A stretch of 64,000 nucleotides of DNA from Moesziomyces globuligerus. Lineage: Eukaryota; Basidiomycota; Ustilaginomycetes; Ustilaginales; Ustilaginaceae. The stretch's first letter is position 1. Each line of letters opens with the position of its first letter. The DNA is taken from NCBI GenBank assembly GCA_030849465.1, contig JARVLF010000011.1, positions 62,001 through 126,000 of the forward strand, written 5' to 3'. The notes beneath the pieces are model-generated. The model saw nothing but the letters and a program-made list of their open reading frames with translations, was not told where the DNA came from and ran no database searches. A program made the position numbers and the translations under genes. Shown here piece by piece: positions 1 through 10,594 of the stretch.

Positions 1-885
1 GGCGTGGGGCTGGTTGGAGGCGGAGGCGGTGGCGGACTTTGCGGCGCCGCGCTTGGGCTTGCCCTGCTTGCCTGCGGACTGACGGATGTCGGGCTTGCCC
101 AGATTGAAGCGCTTGCAGTAGAAGTCGATGAATTCGCGTGCACGCTGCACGGTGAGCTCGGAGCCGTCGGAAAGCTTGACGACGGGACCCTGCTGCTGCG
201 GGACGAGCGGGGCGGGAGCGGAGGCGGTGGGGGTCTTTGTGAGAATGTCGCCGTTGTTCTGAAGGAAGAGGACGGCATGGAGAGCAGCTACGCGTTCGGC
301 GTCCTTGGCGGTCTTTGCGTCGGCGTAGACGGACCAGTCGTACTCGGGGTCAAAGTGGAGGGTGCAGCGAAAGTTGGTATCCCTCCGGCCTTGGACCTGG
401 CCCTCCTCTACGTTGTAGACGGGGTAGGTGCCGGTGCGATGAAGGACGTAGTTCTGCATGGGATTCTTGGGGTTGTCGAGCCAGGCCTTTTTTACGAGGC
501 CGCTGTCGAGGAGGCCATGGTAGTAGTCCTTGATGCTCTGGAGGGTCTGGTAGGGGAGGGGCTGCGTGACGAGGAACTTGGTAGGCTTTGCGGCGGCACC
601 GGACTTGAAGTTGGATCCGGACGAAGAGGCAGAAGGAGCGGTGGCAGGAGCCGTGGCTGAGCCAGCATCTTTGGTGGACTTGGCAGCGCCTCCTCTGGAG
701 CGGTTAGCTGCAGGCTTCTTTTTGGGAGCTGACGAGGATGATGTCGGCGCAGCAGTGGAGCCTCTTCCCCAATTGCTCGAAGCGGTGCCAGCGGTGCCAG
801 CGGTGCCAGCGTTGGCCGAGGCTGAGTTGGAGTTGGAATTCGAGTTGGAAGCGCCGCTCCGCCAGGTCGAAGACGAGTCGGCCAT
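1..885 (-). CDS. dsRNA-binding protein N-terminus, probably a DExH-box RNA helicase (partial)
   Basis: An open frame starts at the ATG at 885-883 and runs off the left edge, giving 295 residues with no stop. The first 100 residues are low complexity: Asn-Ser repeats, GTAGTAGTA and a basic KKKPAANRSRGG stretch. Residues about 105-215 hold a dsRNA-binding-like fold: PLPYQTLQSIKDYY, NYVLHRTGTYPVYN, then FRCTLHF and an alanine-rich helix DAERVAALHAVLFL. A second block, LSDGSELTVQRAREFIDFYC then NLGKPDI, resembles spacers found before the helicase core in fungal DHX30/DHX36/DHX57-like proteins. The helicase motifs would lie outside the window, so the enzyme identity is inference. Another dsRNA-binding protein is possible. 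The gene is transcribed away from the flavoprotein gene at 1832. Confidence 0.6.
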   Translation of the reverse strand, partial: MADSSSTWRSGASNSNSNSNSASANAGTAGTAGTASSNWGRGSTAAPTSSSSAPKKKPAANRSRGGAAKSTKDAGSATAPATAPSASSSGSNFKSGAAAKPTKFLVTQPLPYQTLQSIKDYYHGLLDSGLVKKAWLDNPKNPMQNYVLHRTGTYPVYNVEEGQVQGRRDTNFRCTLHFDPEYDWSVYADAKTAKDAERVAALHAVLFLQNNGDILTKTPTASAPAPLVPQQQGPVVKLSDGSELTVQRAREFIDFYCKRFNLGKPDIRQSAGKQGKPKRGAAKSATASASNQPHA

Positions 886-1831
886 CGTAAGCAGGAACGC
901 GAGCGCGCACAGTCAAGAATGCTTCGGAGGGGGCAAGCAAAGATGGCTGAGCTGAGGCGATGAGCGTGTAAAGCTGAGCGAGCGGGTCGGACGAGTTCCG
1001 ATCTGTCAAGGCGCTCAACGGTCGTCCGACACGCACGAGCGCAGCGAAAAATCTCCACTCGCCCAGTTCACAGTTCGAGTTCAACATTTGGATTTCTTGG
1101 TTCATCGGGCCTTCCATTTGGGCTGTGACTATTTCAATAATTTGTGTGCAGTGATGATGATGATGGCACATGCACGCCCTTGTTGCTCACTCTTGCTGCT
1201 CACTCTTGCTGCGACTTGGCTAGGCTCTGCATTGCATGCCAGCAAAGTCGGATCGAATCCGAAGCTGCTTGAACGCCTGATGCAGAGCTCGGCGGTTTCG
1301 ACGGCGCGGTGAGCTTGCGACCGGTGATTTGAGATCGGGGAGGCCGATGCGAGACACGGTGCGCGCTCAGGGTCCAGGGGGCACACCACCAGAGGCATGA
1401 GCGCCAGCGACTGGATCGTCAGGGTTCAGCAGAGCGTCTCGTGACGATGCGATGCTGTGATTTACAGTAGGCAGCTGCGCCTGGGCGACCCGTCTGAGAT
1501 TTCGGTCGGCCCGAAGAGCGGGGCGGGGCATCCATGCAAAAAAAACGTCGTAAGGTCATGCTCCCTGGTGACCGCCGTCGGATGCCGCCCGCGCTGACTG
1601 CAACGACGGTCATCATCACCATCAGCCGTCACCTCGTCGCCCATATCCACCAATCGACGCGGCAAGGCCGACGCAAGCCTGCTGCAATCGTTGCCAAGAT
1701 GGCTCGCGCGGCGTGATCGTTTCCAGCTCCAGCCAGCTCCAGCCAGCTCAGCCCCTCTTGGAATCGCTTTGATATCTCTTCGCAAAGGCCCTTTCGGACT
1801 CGCATCGGAACCCATCGGACGCACAGGAACA
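886..1831. other. divergent intergenic region
   Basis: This is a 946 bp spacer between two genes transcribed away from each other, so it should hold both promoters and 5' leaders. I see an A-run near 1536, short TCATCATCA-like runs near 1150 and 1610, and repeated CAGCTCCAGC near 1730-1750. No coding or RNA gene is supportable here. Confidence 0.5.
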
Positions 1832-3829
1832 ATGCCATCGCCATCACAGCCATCCATCACAGCGCCTGGAGCGCCCAGCGCCTCGTCGCCGCGCAGGCAG
1901 GTGCGCGTCGCCATCGTCGGCTCCGGACTCACCGGTCTCGTCGCCACCTACCTCCTCTCGGCTGCCGAGCCCCACTCGCCCGATGCGCCCCACATCACCG
2001 TCGACATCTTTGAGCGCGCACCCACGCTCGGCATGGACAGCGCCAGCATCACCGTCCCCCTCTCCCCCTCCACGCCAACTGCACCAGCCGAACCCGCTGC
2101 GTCGCCGCGCGCGGCCAAGCGCATCAAGCGCACCAAGCTCGAGCCCGAAGCGCCAGCGCCGGCGCCGACGTCGATGCGCATCGACGTGCCCATGCGCGCC
2201 TTTACCGGCGGCTACTATCCGCAGCTGCTCGCGCTCTACCGCCACCTCGGCATCCGTGCGCAAAAGACCAACTTCACCTACTCGTTTGCGGCGCTGCTTC
2301 CTTCGTTGGCGCTCGACGGCAAGAAGCGGCCGCGCGCGCCCTCGCCCAGCCTGCTCTACAACGGTGCCAACGGCGTGCGCGGCATCAGCCTGCCGTCGGA
2401 CCTCATGCGCGGGTTGCCGGATCCGCTCACGGTCTCGGCGGTGCTGGCGTGCGTGGCGCGCGTGCGCGCCTACGTCGGCACGCTGCTCGTGCTCGTGCTC
2501 GGCTATGCCCAGCTGCTGCTCATCGCGCTCTGGCACAGCCGCCTCGGACACACCTCGGACGCGCGTCATCCGCTCCGCACGCGCACGCTGCGTCATCTCG
2601 TCGCCGACGCCTTCCCCGCGCGTCCGGCCTCGCGCGGACTGCGCCAGACGGCGGAGCGCGCGGTGGAGCATGTGCTGCGAAGGGTGGTGCGGTTGGACGT
2701 GCGCTTTGTCGAGCAGACGCTCGCGCCGCTGTTCAGTGCAGTGATGACGTGTTCGCTCGACGCCGTTTGGGCTTCGCCGGCTAGCGAGGTGCTCGACTAC
2801 GTGGCGCTTACGCTTGGCCGCGACCACTTTGTAGTGCGCGACGGCGTGCGGGCGGTTGTTGCCGCGCTTCTCGTCCACGTCACGCCCAAGCCGCTTGCCG
2901 ACGAGGCCGAGCCGCAGAGCAAGGTGTGGACGAACGCGCAGGTGTGCGAGGTGCAGCATCGCGACGGCCGTGCGTGGCTCAGCGTGCTGCACCACGGAGT
3001 CGAGGATGCCCAAGCGGCGCGGATGGAGAGGGGCGTTTCGGGGTCGAGTGGATCTGTCTCGACCGACGAGACGTGCGTCGAGGATGTGCAGGAGCACGGA
3101 CCGTACGACCACATTCTCTTTGCGACGCAGGCGAACCAGACGGCGCGCTTCCTCGAGGCGTACCTCGCCACGCTCTCGTCGGGCGATGCGGCCGAGAGGC
3201 GCGAACGCCAGAGGCTGCGGGCGGTGGTCGATGCGCTGGATACCTTTCGGTACGAACGGAGCTGTGTGGTTAACCATACGGACCGAACTCTGCTGCCGGC
3301 GCATCGGGGTGATTGGCGGGATCTTAACCTCGTCTCTCCCCCGTCGACGGCGTCCGCACACGAGGACGCGAAGCAGGAGGGTGGGATTGGGAGTTGGTCG
3401 AATGAATGCAAGGAGGGTGGGTGTACGATGGCTACGCATGTGCTGCGAGTGCCCACAAGCGCACCTGTGGTGATGCAGACCACCAATCCATTACCCGGTC
3501 TACAACCCGAGGAAGCAACGGTACTTTCGCGCGCGCATTTTCAAAGAGCCGTCCTCGATGTTGCCTCGCACCTTGCCCGTCAGACTCTCTTCCACCGTAC
3601 CACATGCCCACACGCCATCGCCACAGCAGGCGCCACAAGACTCGGATTAGGTCCCCTCCAACCTAAACCCGCGCGCGCCCACCAGGCCAACCACGCACAC
3701 ATCTGGGTCGCTGGTTCTTGGGCTCACGGAATCCCCCTCCTCGAAGGCTGCGTAGTCTCGGCAAGTCTCGTCGCCCACGCCATCCTTGACGCCGAACAAG
3801 CCACCCTCCCGACCTCAGCCACATGGTGA
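1832..3829 (+). CDS. FAD/NAD-binding amine-oxidase-like flavoprotein (COG2907 type)
   Basis: The protein has 665 residues from the ATG at 1832; the frame stays open to an ATG at 1691, but conserved sequence starts after 1832. A Rossmann dinucleotide-binding motif, VRVAIVGSGLTGLVATYLLS, lies near residue 25, followed by the ribose-binding end VDIFERAP. A conserved IDVPMRAFTGGYYPQLL and YERSCVVNHTDRTLLP near residue 475 resemble the predicted flavoproteins of COG2907. The C-terminus HIWVAGSWAHGIPLLEG is the usual second FAD-contact segment of amine-oxidase-fold enzymes. A hydrophobic stretch near residues 210-235 (LLVLVLGYAQLLLIALW) may be a membrane anchor. Low-complexity inserts follow the Rossmann fold, including a basic RAAKRIKRTK run. 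The substrate is unknown. The gene converges with the carrier gene at 4025. Confidence 0.75.
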   Translation: MPSPSQPSITAPGAPSASSPRRQVRVAIVGSGLTGLVATYLLSAAEPHSPDAPHITVDIFERAPTLGMDSASITVPLSPSTPTAPAEPAASPRAAKRIKRTKLEPEAPAPAPTSMRIDVPMRAFTGGYYPQLLALYRHLGIRAQKTNFTYSFAALLPSLALDGKKRPRAPSPSLLYNGANGVRGISLPSDLMRGLPDPLTVSAVLACVARVRAYVGTLLVLVLGYAQLLLIALWHSRLGHTSDARHPLRTRTLRHLVADAFPARPASRGLRQTAERAVEHVLRRVVRLDVRFVEQTLAPLFSAVMTCSLDAVWASPASEVLDYVALTLGRDHFVVRDGVRAVVAALLVHVTPKPLADEAEPQSKVWTNAQVCEVQHRDGRAWLSVLHHGVEDAQAARMERGVSGSSGSVSTDETCVEDVQEHGPYDHILFATQANQTARFLEAYLATLSSGDAAERRERQRLRAVVDALDTFRYERSCVVNHTDRTLLPAHRGDWRDLNLVSPPSTASAHEDAKQEGGIGSWSNECKEGGCTMATHVLRVPTSAPVVMQTTNPLPGLQPEEATVLSRAHFQRAVLDVASHLARQTLFHRTTCPHAIATAGATRLGLGPLQPKPARAHQANHAHIWVAGSWAHGIPLLEGCVVSASLVAHAILDAEQATLPTSATW

Positions 3830-4024
3830 TCCCTCCACTTGCACGAGTGAAACAACACAGCAAATGCAAAACCCCCCGCATGGATGTCTTTACCCCGTAT
3901 GTGGACGCGGGCTGTTTCGATGGGTGAAGATTCGGACAGGTATATGTACAAGGCTGAACATCGGAGCCGTCACCCCGAGAGAGAGAAGAGAGGCTTTTTG
4001 TAAACAAGGGGAGCAAGTTGGTTT

Positions 4025-5014
4025 TTACTTGGAGCCGATGAATTCGCGGACATAGTCTGCGAACGAGACCATGCAGATGGTCTGCCAGACGCCGAGGAAG
4101 ACGCGCGGGGTGACGCCACGGTAGAGGCCCTTGATGCCATTCTCCTTGTAGATGTAGGCAAAGGTGTTGCCGATGGTGAGTTTCTCTGGCCTGTTGGAGC
4201 CGGGCGTAGCCTTTGCCATGGACTGCATCTCGACCCTGATGACTTCGATGGGTTGGTTCCAGGTGGCGAGGGCGCCGCCGATGGAGGAGCAGGCGATGCG
4301 TTCGGCGGCGTTGAGCTTGTCGTTTTGCGACTTGCCGCTGAGGCTACGGATGGGGGATTCGGCGAGACGGGCAAAGCCCATGCGCGAGCCCCAGTTGGTG
4401 CACTGACGCACCGCCACCGCATTGACACCCTTGTTGATCCCCTTGAGCCCCTCGCGACGGTAGATGTCGGCAAAGACGGCCCAGGTCGAGGGCGGCTTGA
4501 TGCCCGCTTCGGCCTGCTTGTGGCGCGTGATCTCGGCCGTCTTCATGCACGTGCAGAAGCCCATGGTGGCATACGCCTGCGCGATACCACCGGTCATACC
4601 TCCCAACAGTCCCGCCGAGCCACTGGAAAAGCCAGCGTTTTTGGCGACCTTCTCCACCTCGGCGGCGGTGAAGAGTAGCACAGCACCCTTGGTCGACGCC
4701 TCGATCCACGCCCACGGGATGAGACCCTGGTAGAAACCCAGCACACCGCCGCGCGACGAGACCGTGCGCAGCGCCTGCATCATCGTCTGCTGTCGGTTCG
4801 ACGCCATCTGCGTCTTGATCACCTCCAGAGGCTGACCCAACGTCGTCACCTACTCCCCGCACCAAAGCCGCAAAAAAAGGAAACAGAGCCCAGTGTAAGT
4901 TTGGATGGTCAGCGGTCAAGCACCAAGCGAGAGGCGAATGCGTACCTCGGCGATGTTCATGATCGATCCAACCGCGATGTTGGACCAGGAGAATCCCTTT
5001 TGTTGCGGCGCCAT
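4025..5014 (-). CDS. YHM2: mitochondrial carrier, Yhm2-type citrate/2-oxoglutarate carrier
   Basis: Two exons on the minus strand: 5014-4946 and 4849-4025, with a 96 bp intron (GTACGC...TAG). Together they encode 297 residues. The first exon gives MAPQQKGFSWSNIAVGSIMN and joins in frame to VTTLGQPLEVIKTQMASNRQ. Three carrier repeats are visible, with QGLIPWAWIEASTKGAVLLF, GFCTCMKTAEITRHKQAEAG and WNQPIEVIRVEMQSMAK. These are family hallmarks of Yhm2, the inner-membrane carrier that exchanges citrate for 2-oxoglutarate and supports cytosolic NADPH. It lacks the plain PxD/ExxK signature in several repeats, as Yhm2 does. Length matches the family (about 300). The 3' end converges with the flavoprotein gene, 195 bp away. 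The assignment rests on remembered family motifs. Confidence 0.9.
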
Positions 5015-7249
5015 GATTGCAGAGAGCGGTGTATGCGAGAGAGCGGTGCGGTGCTGTTTGCGAAGAGCAAGTGGAGGCGAGCGGACGAGGTAGCTAGGGA
5101 GCCTGTTGAAGGGGAGAGAGGAGGAGGAGGAGGAGGTGGATGGTGAGCCGCCGCCAAGAGGCGTGTCGGAAGGAAAGTGTGCTTTTCCCGACGTCGAGTG
5201 GCCGTGCACTCTCTGATGTCTCTCCCCAACAGCCGAGAGCGCGGCTTGCTGGTGGCTTTCTGGGGAAACCTGCTCTGGGCTCTGAGCCTGGCCGAGGCTG
5301 GCCGAGCCTGGCTGAGGCTGGCGGTCCGAGCTGAGGGCGGGTCGGGGGGGGGGTGTGACTTTGGAAATTCGCCTCATCCCCAACGCGTGCGTGGGGGGCC
5401 GGCTGAGGATCTTTCCGCGCGCGCTCGTGCACTGCCCGATCCGATCGCGCCCCCAAACGCCAAAATGAGCCAATGACTCGACGCTCGAGGTGTTCAAGCG
5501 TCCCCGATCTGTCCGGCACGCGGGCGCTTCGCGTATCGCGTTTGCCAGAGCTGCAGCCTGGGATTTTTTGGATCCCTCGCAACGCCCCCAAAGAAAGAGC
5601 TTCTCTCGACCTTGGCCAAGCACACTCAAGCTCACCTCGCCGAGCGCATGCTCTTGCGATGGGTCGCATCGTGTCGATCCCGAAGCTCGAGTGCAAGAAA
5701 CCCTGACACCAGTTGTGCTTGCCCCCCTCCCCCCCCCCCCCCCGCGCTCGCTTGCTCGCTTGGACTGTGTGTTGCAACCGCCTTCGGTGGTTCGGCGGTT
5801 CTGGCCCTCGGGTGGCGTGGGCGGTCGTGGGTCCACGCGAGTCCAACACTCGCAGACTTCAAGACGCCGCGACGTTGCATGACGGCGCACAGCCAGGGCC
5901 CAACCTTTGGGCGCTGAACTCTGAGCGCCGCGACGGGTTATCGATTTGAGCGCGAGCGCAGCCAAAAAAAGTAAAGCCCCTCGCGAGCCACGCGCACGAA
6001 ACAGCTGACTTCGATGATGTCGCTACAATGTTACAGCTTGAGAGCAAACAAAGTCAAAGTTTGGAAAATGATTGTCGGGTCGGCTTCGGAGGATTTGGCC
6101 AATTTTAGTGCAAATTCTCCGTATCCGACGGATGCTTGGCATCTGCAGGAAAGCAAGCAAAGCACTGCTCGACAGGCGCAGCGAAGCGCCCTCCTCGCCT
6201 CCTCGCCTCCGAGCCTTCGGTAACGTGGCTCCCGATGCTCCATCCAATCCAGCCCAGTGGTTCCCAGTGGTTCCCAGTGGTTCCCAGTGGACCCCAATGC
6301 CGAACAGTGAGACATCCCCTACCAGCACAGCACAGCACAGTACGGCACAGCGTAGCGTAGCTCGGACGTTGGCAGCTTAGTGCGCCGCCTGCAGCACTCT
6401 TGGCCAGGCTTAGCAGCCGCCGTCGCCTGTTTGCCAAGACTTGGCCGTCATGTCGGCGACTTTTGACGTCCGTCTCGCTCCCTCCCTGCGTCCGGCGGTC
6501 AAAAGACGCCTCTGACGCCAAGGTCCCTTGGTCTGATAACGCATACGCGCTAAAGTTGGTCACACAAGCCTAACCCGAGCTTCATAACGTGCGTCCCACC
6601 AAGATCGTGCAGCTTGCAGCACGGTAACGTAGCTCGCAGAGTCGATCCGCCCCCCCCCCCCCCCCGCTTATCTTGGCGTCCTGCAGAGCATATCGTGGGT
6701 AGCGCATGCAGGCTGCGAGCAAGGCGTGGAAAAGAACGCCGATGCTAAGCAGTGCTAAGGTTGCGTTGGAACCGACTCATCTGCTAAAGCTAAAGCAGCC
6801 TGCGCCAAGGATGCGTATCTGGTGCGCACCATCGCGCACGTTGTGTGTCCGTGTGTGTGACTGAGCATGCTGGCGCTCTCTCGCTTTCATATGGCGTGAG
6901 TACGTATCCGCACACGCCGCTGGTAAAGACGAGGCTTGGCATAGATAGACCCTCCCCACCGCCAACGCACGCTCGTGCCGCCAGCCGTGCATATCACATC
7001 ACATCACATCACATCCCACTCTCGCACGCACTCACACACTCGTCCAGCCTAGCCCCACAGAGTCTGCAGCCTTCCGCTTCTGTAGCCACCGCTTTCAAGA
7101 GTTGCAAAGTACATATACCAACCAACCTCTTCCCCAGACCTCGAGCAGCAAAATCCCACCCCCAGCCCCAGCTGGACATCTATCTTTCTCTCCAACCTTC
7201 CCCGCCTCACGTTCGTTTCTATCTCTAGACCGCATATCTCGGGCTGACC
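5015..7249. other. long divergent intergenic region with simple repeats
   Basis: This 2.2 kb spacer separates the carrier (-) from the transporter (+). It contains tandem GGCTGAG/GCCGAGG words near 5280-5320, C-rich runs at 5722-5743 (C6-T-C15) and 6650-6665 (16 C), an imperfect CAGCACAG run near 6325-6345 and a CATCA run near 6985-7015. Several medium frames cross it on both strands but none shows a recognisable domain. It presumably holds both promoters. Confidence 0.5.
6253..6290. repeat. 10-bp tandem repeat
   Basis: The unit CCCAGTGGTT is repeated almost four times without change. It lies in the intergenic region and is a candidate length-variable minisatellite. Confidence 0.9.
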
Positions 7250-8675
7250 ATGACAGGACCGAGGTCAGAGCGGCGTTGGCCGCGGCTGGAGCACATGACG
7301 TTCGCGTGGTTCACCTCGTCCATGTCGCTCGGCGGCGTGGCCAACCTGCTGATCGCACGCATCATCGACCTCGACGCGCTTTACCGACTCGGCATCGCAC
7401 TGCTCTTCATCAACATCGTCTACCTGATCACCCTCTTTGCGCTGCAGGTGGTGCGGTTCGCGGCGACGCGTGCTAGCGTCAGGTATACGCTCACGCATCC
7501 GATCGAATGCTGCTTCCTCCCCACGCCCCTCCTCGCCTGCGCCACCGTCATCAACGGCCTCGCCATGTTCGCTGGCCAGCGGCCCGCAGAGGCCATCAGG
7601 GTCGCGCTGTGCGCTGCCTTCTGGATCTACTTCGCCGCCGGCCTGACCGTCAGCGTCGTCTGCTACACCAGCCTCTTCTCGATGGCCGAGCAGAACATGC
7701 ACCACATGAACCCAGGCTGGGTGCTGCCCGTCTTCCCGCTCATGCTCTGTGGCAGCGTCGCCGTAGCCGTCGTGCCCACCCAGAGCGAACAGATGGGCCT
7801 CGCCATCGCCATCTGTAAGTCCTTTCATCCCTCGCCATCGCGTTCCAAGGAGCATTCTACTTAGCCAAATTTTCATCTCGCTTGTGCTTTCGACAGGTGG
7901 ATTGACGTGTCAAGGGTTAGGCTTTACGCTCTCGTGCATGATGTACGCGGTGCTGTTGCTGCGACTCATGACGGTGGGCTATCCACCACCTCGCGCAAGA
8001 CCGGGGCTCTTCATGTGCTGCGGCCCGCCTGCATTCACCATCATCTGTCTGCTGGGTCTGGCCGACGAGATGCAACGCATCCTCCCCGCGCTCCCGCTCC
8101 CTACGCTGCCCGAGTCGACGTACGAGACGCTCTTCATCACGGCGCTCGCGGCGTCGGTGCTGCTCTGGGCCATCTCGGCGTGGTTCTACCTGATCACGGT
8201 CGCTGCCATCGCGCGTGCGCTCATCGTCCGCGCAGAACGGGGTCAGATCCACTTTATCCTCGCCTGGTGGGCGGTGATCTTCCCGATCACGGGCTTTGCT
8301 TCGGCGACGCATCAGATCGCACGTGCGCTCGACAGCACGCCGATCCGGCTGGTTGCCCAGGCCATGGTGGTGGTACTGGCGGTGCTGTTCGTCGGTGTGG
8401 CCGCCGCGCATGTGCGTGCGGTCATCGTCAGGACCATCATGGTGGACGGTGCGGATGAGGATAGGATCATCGATACCATGCAACATCGTTGCGGCGTTGA
8501 GGATCTCGAAACGCAAGCGGTCATGCACCAGCACGGTGGCAAGCAGAAGGAGGAGCGCAGCCATGCGGCCGCGCAATATACGAACGAGGAGGATGGTCAG
8601 AGCTGGCCTCCGACCTACCCAAGCACTCCCGCCGTCTCGATCTACCGCCTCGAACACAAGCCGTCGCACATCTAA
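7250..8675 (+). CDS. TDT-family (Mae1/SLAC1-like) C4-dicarboxylate or malate transporter
   Basis: Two exons, 7250-7814 and 7897-8675, with an 82 bp intron (GTAAGT...CAG), encode 447 residues. The start ATG follows a pyrimidine-rich leader. The N-terminus HMTFAWFTSSMSLGGVANLL matches the first membrane helix of the tellurite-resistance/dicarboxylate transporter family, which includes malic acid permease Mae1 and sulfite pump Ssu1. About ten hydrophobic segments follow, for example LYRLGIALLFINIVYLITLF, LLACATVINGLAMFAG, and after the splice LTCQGLGFTLSCMMYAVLLL. The last 90 residues are hydrophilic and probably cytosolic. Spelling around helix 1 favours the malate branch over Ssu1, but the substrate is inference. 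The protein should sit in the plasma membrane. Confidence 0.82.
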
Positions 8676-9454
8676 GAGCCCGATCCGCTTTCCGCTTTTC
8701 CCCTGCTCGTACTTTCCGGTCGTCGCATCAGCACATTCTCTTTGTTTCTCTTGTTTCTCTTGCCTGTCGCTTTGGGTTTTTGTTCATTGTCGTTTTCTGC
8801 ATCACGCATGTTTTCCCCCTGCAACTCTGTCTCGTTTCTTTGCGCTTGTTCCGTCGTGTGTGCCTGAAATGTGGGTGGGTTTCTCTACGACACGGGCCAA
8901 GTTTGGCGGGCTGCCCTTTGTTGGCAACGTTGGAGCGCGTGGGAACCCGGACGGGCGTCTGCTTGGTGCCCCCTTTGTTGGATGATTCCGACGGGGCGAG
9001 CTGCGCAAAATGCACAAGGTGCACAGCATGCACAGGCCCCTTTGTCGAGGTATCATAGGACTCATAGGACTCATAGATTTCATTGCACGTGCATCCGCCT
9101 TTGTTTCGTAATTCCGCATCGATTTGCGGAACGAGACGCTTCTGAGATGGTGGTTGAAAGCGTCGTGTTGGAGCGATGCTGGGTTGGGTGGGTGGGTTTG
9201 GGGACGCCGGCGCTTCATTTTTTTTCGAACAATGGCCCGGCCCTGAAGCGCGGTTGGGGACAATGAAACCCGCATCCGTGCCAGAAAAAAACCCACTGAT
9301 AAAAAAATGCTCGCCCGCAAACGCTCGGATCCCCCCTCGACACCATTCCAACCCCTTCCGTCTCTGGTCGGACGGTTCTAAAGCGCAAACCCTCCGTGCC
9401 CCAATGGACACCCCTGCACACAATACAATGCCATACCCAGTCGTTCGAGTCGTG

Positions 9455-9494
9455 TTTCTTCGTTTCTTCGTTTCTTCGTTTCTTCGTTTCTTCG
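9455..9494. repeat. 8-bp tandem repeat
   Basis: The unit TTTCTTCG is repeated five times without interruption in non-coding sequence. Confidence 0.9.
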
Positions 9495-10112
9495 GTACTT
9501 CCTTCGGTGCCCTCGGGGGGGGTTTTCTTTCTTTTTGCGCTTTTTGTCTGGTTGCATCCGGACATGCAACCCAGGGTTGTGATGATGGCAGTGGCAGGTC
9601 GGGCGATACCTACACCCACATCGCAAACCGGGAAAACGTAAGCATACTCGTCGTCAGCCACTAGCCTCTGCGCCGCCAAACTTCATTGTGGCGTTGCCAT
9701 GCATCAACCACACCCCCCCCCCCCCCCTTCCTTTCATCTCCCAAAGACCACAGGTGGGGGAGAGGAGCAAGAGCGGCTCAAGCTCCGCTTGCATCGGCTC
9801 GAGGCGTGGCCGACTTCATCAGCGCCCGGCGCAAAATGCCGCTCGGCTCGCGCCGCCAAGCGCAAGCAATACGCTTCGAGTGCACCAGAGCACCAGAGCG
9901 TGCGGCTTGGGCCCCCGCGTGCGGGCGGCTGAGATGAGCATGATGAAGCCGACGTCTGGAGGAAGAAAGTGGCCTATTAAAATTCCACCATACGCTCATC
10001 CCTCCCCCCTTTCCCCCCGTTCTCGGCGCTACGCCCGACTCATCACCCACCTTCCAGCAAAACCCCCTCTCCCTTCTCTTCCAGCACAGGCTGTTCGTGT
10101 CGCGACCATCTA

Positions 10113-10157
10113 CACTTGGTCACTCGGTCACTTGGTCACTTGGTCACTTGGTCGCTG
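10113..10157. repeat. 8-bp tandem repeat
   Basis: The unit GGTCACTT is repeated about five times with minor changes (one copy GGTCACTC, the last GGTCGCTG), upstream of the homeodomain gene. Confidence 0.85.
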
Positions 10158-10594
10158 GGTTCGAGAGACAGACAGCGAGGTGGGACAAGGGAGGTGAGGC
10201 GGGATTGCATCGCGGAAAAGGAGCGCTCGGATCGCCTCGCGTCACCAGATTTCCTCATACGCTTGCGCACGCTCCTCGCGCAGCGATCCGGTCGTATAAC
10301 TCGTAGGCACGGTTCGCGTGCATTCCCACGCTCCCTCCTCCGGCCGTCGTTGCGTTCGCACACTACTGCGCCTCTCATCCTTGCGCCCGCACGCTCAGAC
10401 CCCTTCTGCCCGGCTCCTACCAATCCCCGGGGCTGTAGCCGTGACAAGAGCGTCGAAACGAGGCACAAGGAGGATCGCAGATATATATCCAGCCCTGGCT
10501 CCTGCTTCCGGGCCAAGCTGCGCTGTTCCATCGTTGTCCTTCGCAGGCTGCCGCTCATCCTTTCCAGCGGCCTTTAACGAGCAAGTAGATTCGT

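Larger units (their letters stand above)
8676..10594. other. long intergenic region, leader of the homeodomain gene
   Basis: This 1.9 kb spacer lies between two plus-strand genes. It contains three copies of GACTCATAG near 9059-9076, TGCACA-rich words near 9010-9040, a C-run near 9711-9728, and a TATA-like GATATATATCC near 10479 upstream of the homeodomain gene. Pyrimidine-rich stretches before 10595 suggest a long 5' leader. I find no convincing gene on either strand. Confidence 0.5.

Noticed and set aside
1844..3439. 531-codon open frame on the minus strand
   Set aside because: Lies opposite the flavoprotein gene and is Arg/His-rich nonsense. GC-rich codon bias leaves the antisense frame open; no domain is visible.
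8728..9423. 231-codon minus-strand frame in the intergenic region
   Set aside because: No domain, composition like random translated leader, crosses simple repeats.
10140..10180. tRNA-like GGGTTCGAGA at 10155
   Set aside because: It lies inside an 8-bp tandem repeat; no A box or stems around it.
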